Part shown: piece after piece, positions 5,158 to 7,339 of the stretch
Layout of the letters: the number at the start of each line of letters is the position of its first letter
How positions within the stretch are numbered: the stretch's first letter is position 1
Assembly: GCA_022561415.1 (NCBI GenBank)
Contig: JADFRH010000117.1
Coordinates: 1 to 7,339 of the forward strand
DNA: 7,339 nucleotides
Direction: 5' to 3'
Origin: Planctomycetota bacterium
Lineage (GTDB): Bacteria; Planctomycetota; Phycisphaerae; UBA1845
The notes under the pieces: generated by a model
The model's database searches: none
What the model saw: only the letters and a program-made list of their open reading frames with translations
What the model was told of the DNA's origin: nothing
Made by a program: the position numbers and the translations under genes

Positions 5158-6657
5158 TTCCAGATGAGCGTCTTTGAGCGGACTTTGCTGAAGGGAAGGG
5201 TGGTAAGGACCGGCGCTTTCTTGGCCTTGCTACTGTTCATTTGCACGGTGTCACCCCTTGGTGCCCAGCCGATTGACGTACGGTATTCAAGGATAGCACT
5301 GGATTTCGATTCGGCCGTTCACGATGGTATGCCGGAAATACGGATCGCATATCAGGACACCATCGTGGTTCCCGATGTGCCGTGGATGCGACTGCGCATT
5401 GCCGACTATCACCTGGGCGAAAACAGCTACATCATACTCCGTTCCAGCCTTGATGGAGGCGAACAGCGCCTCGACGCCGGGTCGTTGCCGGTGTGGGAGA
5501 ACGCAACCGCCATCTTCAACGGGGATTCAGTCGAGGTGGAGCTCCATGTAGCGCCCGGCGACAGCGGCGTGTTTGTGCAGTTCGACGAGGTCATCGCCGG
5601 CGACCCCGCCCTCTTTGAGGCACAAACCATTTGTGGGTCGGCGGATAATCGCATCGACTCAACAGACAACCGAGTAGGTCGCCTCTACTTCGGCGGCTGT
5701 ACCGCCTGGTTTATCACCAATGGTGCGTTCCTGACCGCGGGACACTGTGTGGACACCAATCGAGATGCCAACGGCAACCCCGCCCCGGACGGCGTGTTGG
5801 ACTTGTCCGGTGTTGTGGAGTTTAACATCCCCGGCTCCACAGCAAACGGACAAACGGTTGCCGCTAACCCGAACGATCAGTTTCCGATTCTTACGAATAC
5901 CGTGGTCTGGTCGTATGACGCTGTGAATACGATTGGCGAGGACTGGGCGGTTTTCCAGGTTGGAGCGAACAGCAACACCGGCCTCATGCCTTGGCGGGCC
6001 TACAACACGATAGGTTTGCGTCCCAGTCGTGAGAACCCGGCTGCCAATGACTCCATCCGCATCACAGGATGCGGGCTGGACAACCGGCCCAGCGGTACAG
6101 GCGGCTTTGGAGCTCCCTGTTGCACGAGGGATTCGAATGGGAACTGCACCTTCGACTGTAACTCGGATAATTTCACGCTCCAGAGGCACAGCGGCCCCTA
6201 CGTGCAACAGATCGTTGATAGCTCAAACGATATCTCGCTCCATTATCGAACTGACACCACGGGCGGCAATTCGGGAAGCCCGATCATCTGGCGTACGCCT
6301 GCTCCCGACGTAGCCATCGGCATTCATACGAACGCGGGTTGCACCTCAACCGGCGGAGCCAATCAAGGGACTGCCTTCGAGGTCAATGTGTTGGAGACCG
6401 CCGTCCGTAACGTCACGAGCACGCTTGCGAGATTCGTGGACGTGGGTCATCCCTTTGCCGTCACGCTCGGTAACGGCACCATCCTCCGGCCCTTTGACAC
6501 GGTTACGGAAGCGGTTACCGCCGTCGTCAATAACGGCGTGATCAGCATTGTCGCCGGCAACTACACTGCTGTCGCCGGTAACACGTTTACGGCCGGGGCC
6601 GATGGTAAAGCCATGAGGCTGGTAACCCTTGTTGGCACGGTCACGATAGGACAATAG
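5113..6657 (+). CDS. Secreted trypsin-like (S1 family) serine protease
   Basis: A 514-residue exported endopeptidase. The signal sequence has its hydrophobic core at 34-46 (TGAFLALLLFICTV), with likely cleavage after A51 (PLGA-QP). Residues 52-165 look like a beta-rich accessory domain or propeptide (PWMRLRIADYHLGENSYI). The catalytic domain is about 170-440: His211 in TAGHC, Asp277 in GEDWAV and Ser387 in GGNSGSP form an intact triad, and C196-C212 match the classical disulfide next to the active His. GNSGSP followed by AIGIHTNAGC resembles V8/glutamyl-endopeptidase-like enzymes, so cleavage after acidic residues is possible but not shown. Residues 446-514 (VTLGNGTILRPFDTVTEAV to TLVGTVTIGQ) resemble the first turns of a parallel beta-helix, cut short. 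It lies between two other exported proteins, which may be its substrates or partners. The start could also be 5164. Confidence 0.9.
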   Translation: MNTHENKFDLFARQEFQMSVFERTLLKGRVVRTGAFLALLLFICTVSPLGAQPIDVRYSRIALDFDSAVHDGMPEIRIAYQDTIVVPDVPWMRLRIADYHLGENSYIILRSSLDGGEQRLDAGSLPVWENATAIFNGDSVEVELHVAPGDSGVFVQFDEVIAGDPALFEAQTICGSADNRIDSTDNRVGRLYFGGCTAWFITNGAFLTAGHCVDTNRDANGNPAPDGVLDLSGVVEFNIPGSTANGQTVAANPNDQFPILTNTVVWSYDAVNTIGEDWAVFQVGANSNTGLMPWRAYNTIGLRPSRENPAANDSIRITGCGLDNRPSGTGGFGAPCCTRDSNGNCTFDCNSDNFTLQRHSGPYVQQIVDSSNDISLHYRTDTTGGNSGSPIIWRTPAPDVAIGIHTNAGCTSTGGANQGTAFEVNVLETAVRNVTSTLARFVDVGHPFAVTLGNGTILRPFDTVTEAVTAVVNNGVISIVAGNYTAVAGNTFTAGADGKAMRLVTLVGTVTIGQ

Positions 6658-6689
6658 CCGCAGATTCGCGATGCGGCGCTAACCAGGAC

Positions 6690-6694
6690 AAGGA
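6690..6694 (+). promoter_or_regulatory. Ribosome binding site of the last gene
   Basis: AAGGA lies 6 nt before the ATG at 6701. It overlaps another ATG at 6694 that is out of frame with the gene. The start at 6701 is supported by the signal peptide that follows at once. Confidence 0.6.
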
Positions 6695-6700
6695 TGAACC

Positions 6701-7339
6701 ATGAAGACGTTGAGACAATCAACCCTCGCCATTGCCGTCTCGATCTGCATCGCCGCGGCGGGCCTGGCAGTGACGCTGATCACAGGGGTGGAGGCTAGAC
6801 CCCAATCCTCAGCCGACTTAGAAAGAAGCCCGACCCATACCGACACGGCGAGCGGGCCAAGCTTTACCTTGGAGTCCGCAACGATCTCCAAAGGTGGCGG
6901 TGTGCTGCCTGACGGCTCCGTTTTCGTGATTGGCCAGCCGGTCGCCGGGACCATGTCGAACGAAAACTTCACGATGCAAGTCGGCATCGTGGCAGTGATT
7001 GCTGCCGGCGCGTCTTGTCCGGCGTCCAGCGAGCCGATCGCGGAACTCATCGGCGCGGAGGTCAGCACGAAGAACCGGTTTCTGTCGTTCACGGCCGGTG
7101 ACGCATCGAGTACGCAAGGAATTCGCGTAACGTTCGATTCGCTTCCTCCGCCGTATGATCCTTGGAACGGGGCTGAGTTGTGGGTCGGACCGACGAGTCA
7201 AGTCACCGAGGCCGGGGCAAACGTCGTGCCGACCGAGGGGTTCCCCAACTTCACGGCGGCCAGGCTGCGATGCACTCCATTCTTCACCGATTGGTCGCAG
7301 GAGGGCACGGTCCATGTGTTCCACGAGGGCATCGTGCCG
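6701..7339 (+). CDS. Exported protein of planctomycete type, 3' end missing
   Basis: An open frame of 213 codons that reaches the window end without a stop, so the C-terminus is missing. Residues 1-32 are a signal peptide (MKTLRQ, then a long hydrophobic core to about 30, cleavage probably at VEA-RP). Residues 54-100 (SFTLESATISKGGGVLPDGSVFVIGQPVAGTMSNENFTMQVG) have the shape of a segment I know from many planctomycete secreted proteins (GGG...IGQPDAG..S.GNFT). Residues about 112-213 form a second beta-rich part (KNRFLSFTAGD, then IRVTFDSLPPPYDPWNGAELWVGP, ending at VHVFHEGIVP). No catalytic motif is visible and the function is unknown. It starts 43 nt after the protease stop, with its own ribosome binding site and no visible promoter or terminator between, so it probably belongs to the same operon. 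Confidence 0.83.
   Translation, partial: MKTLRQSTLAIAVSICIAAAGLAVTLITGVEARPQSSADLERSPTHTDTASGPSFTLESATISKGGGVLPDGSVFVIGQPVAGTMSNENFTMQVGIVAVIAAGASCPASSEPIAELIGAEVSTKNRFLSFTAGDASSTQGIRVTFDSLPPPYDPWNGAELWVGPTSQVTEAGANVVPTEGFPNFTAARLRCTPFFTDWSQEGTVHVFHEGIVP

Noticed and set aside
5659..6207. A 182-codon open frame on the minus strand opposite the protease
   Set aside because: It is antisense to the catalytic domain with the intact triad and has no recognisable domain.
6818..7324. Minus-strand open frames at the window end (6679-7092 and 6818-7324)
   Set aside because: They oppose a plus-strand frame with a ribosome binding site, signal peptide and recognisable segments that is open to the window end.

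Overview
This window looks like chromosomal DNA of a GC-rich bacterium, most plausibly a planctomycete (Planctomycetota, Phycisphaerae-like). The evidence is the set of secreted proteins in the right half: a trypsin-like protease ending in a short beta-helix-like segment, and a protein with a 'GGG...IGQPVAGTMSNENFTM' segment. Both have the style I associate with planctomycete genomes. This is inference from recognition; no rRNA or database comparison was available. All six genes I can support lie on the plus strand.

Left half (about 1-3101). A FliA/WhiG-type sigma factor (83-904) is followed by the tRNA pseudouridine synthase gene truA (1003-1809) and, 17 nt later, a GT4-type glycosyltransferase (1827-3101). 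These look like housekeeping or regulatory genes with no obvious shared pathway. truA and the glycosyltransferase are close enough to be co-transcribed. truA has no visible Shine-Dalgarno and may be read from a leaderless transcript.

The glycosyltransferase is the oddest gene. Two low-complexity DNA repeats sit inside its reading frame without breaking it. One is a pair of tandem 22-bp units built on GC-rich palindromes (2420-2470). The other is an AAGTCAG heptamer array (2852-2893). The palindromic unit occurs a third time, inverted and nearly identical, in the intergenic region at 3263-3292, so it behaves like a dispersed palindromic element that can enter coding sequence. Gain or loss of one heptamer would truncate the glycosyltransferase, which makes the gene a candidate for phase variation.

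Intergenic 3102-3449. The first 160 nt hold nothing I recognise. After that come the palindromic repeat (possibly a weak terminator), a good sigma70-type promoter (TTGACA, 18 nt, TATTCT), a short hairpin in the 5' leader and a strong AGGAGG ribosome binding site.

Right half (3450-7339). Three genes for exported proteins follow with gaps of 25 and 43 nt and look like one operon driven by that promoter. They are a fibre-like protein with three VGIGT repeats and a conserved C-terminal domain (3450-5087), a secreted S1-family protease with an intact His/Asp/Ser triad (5113-6657), and a signal-peptide protein that runs off the window end (6701-7339). Together they suggest a cell-surface or extracellular module whose task is unknown. 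The fibre gene contains a distinctly AT-richer segment between two VGIGT repeats, suggesting module exchange.
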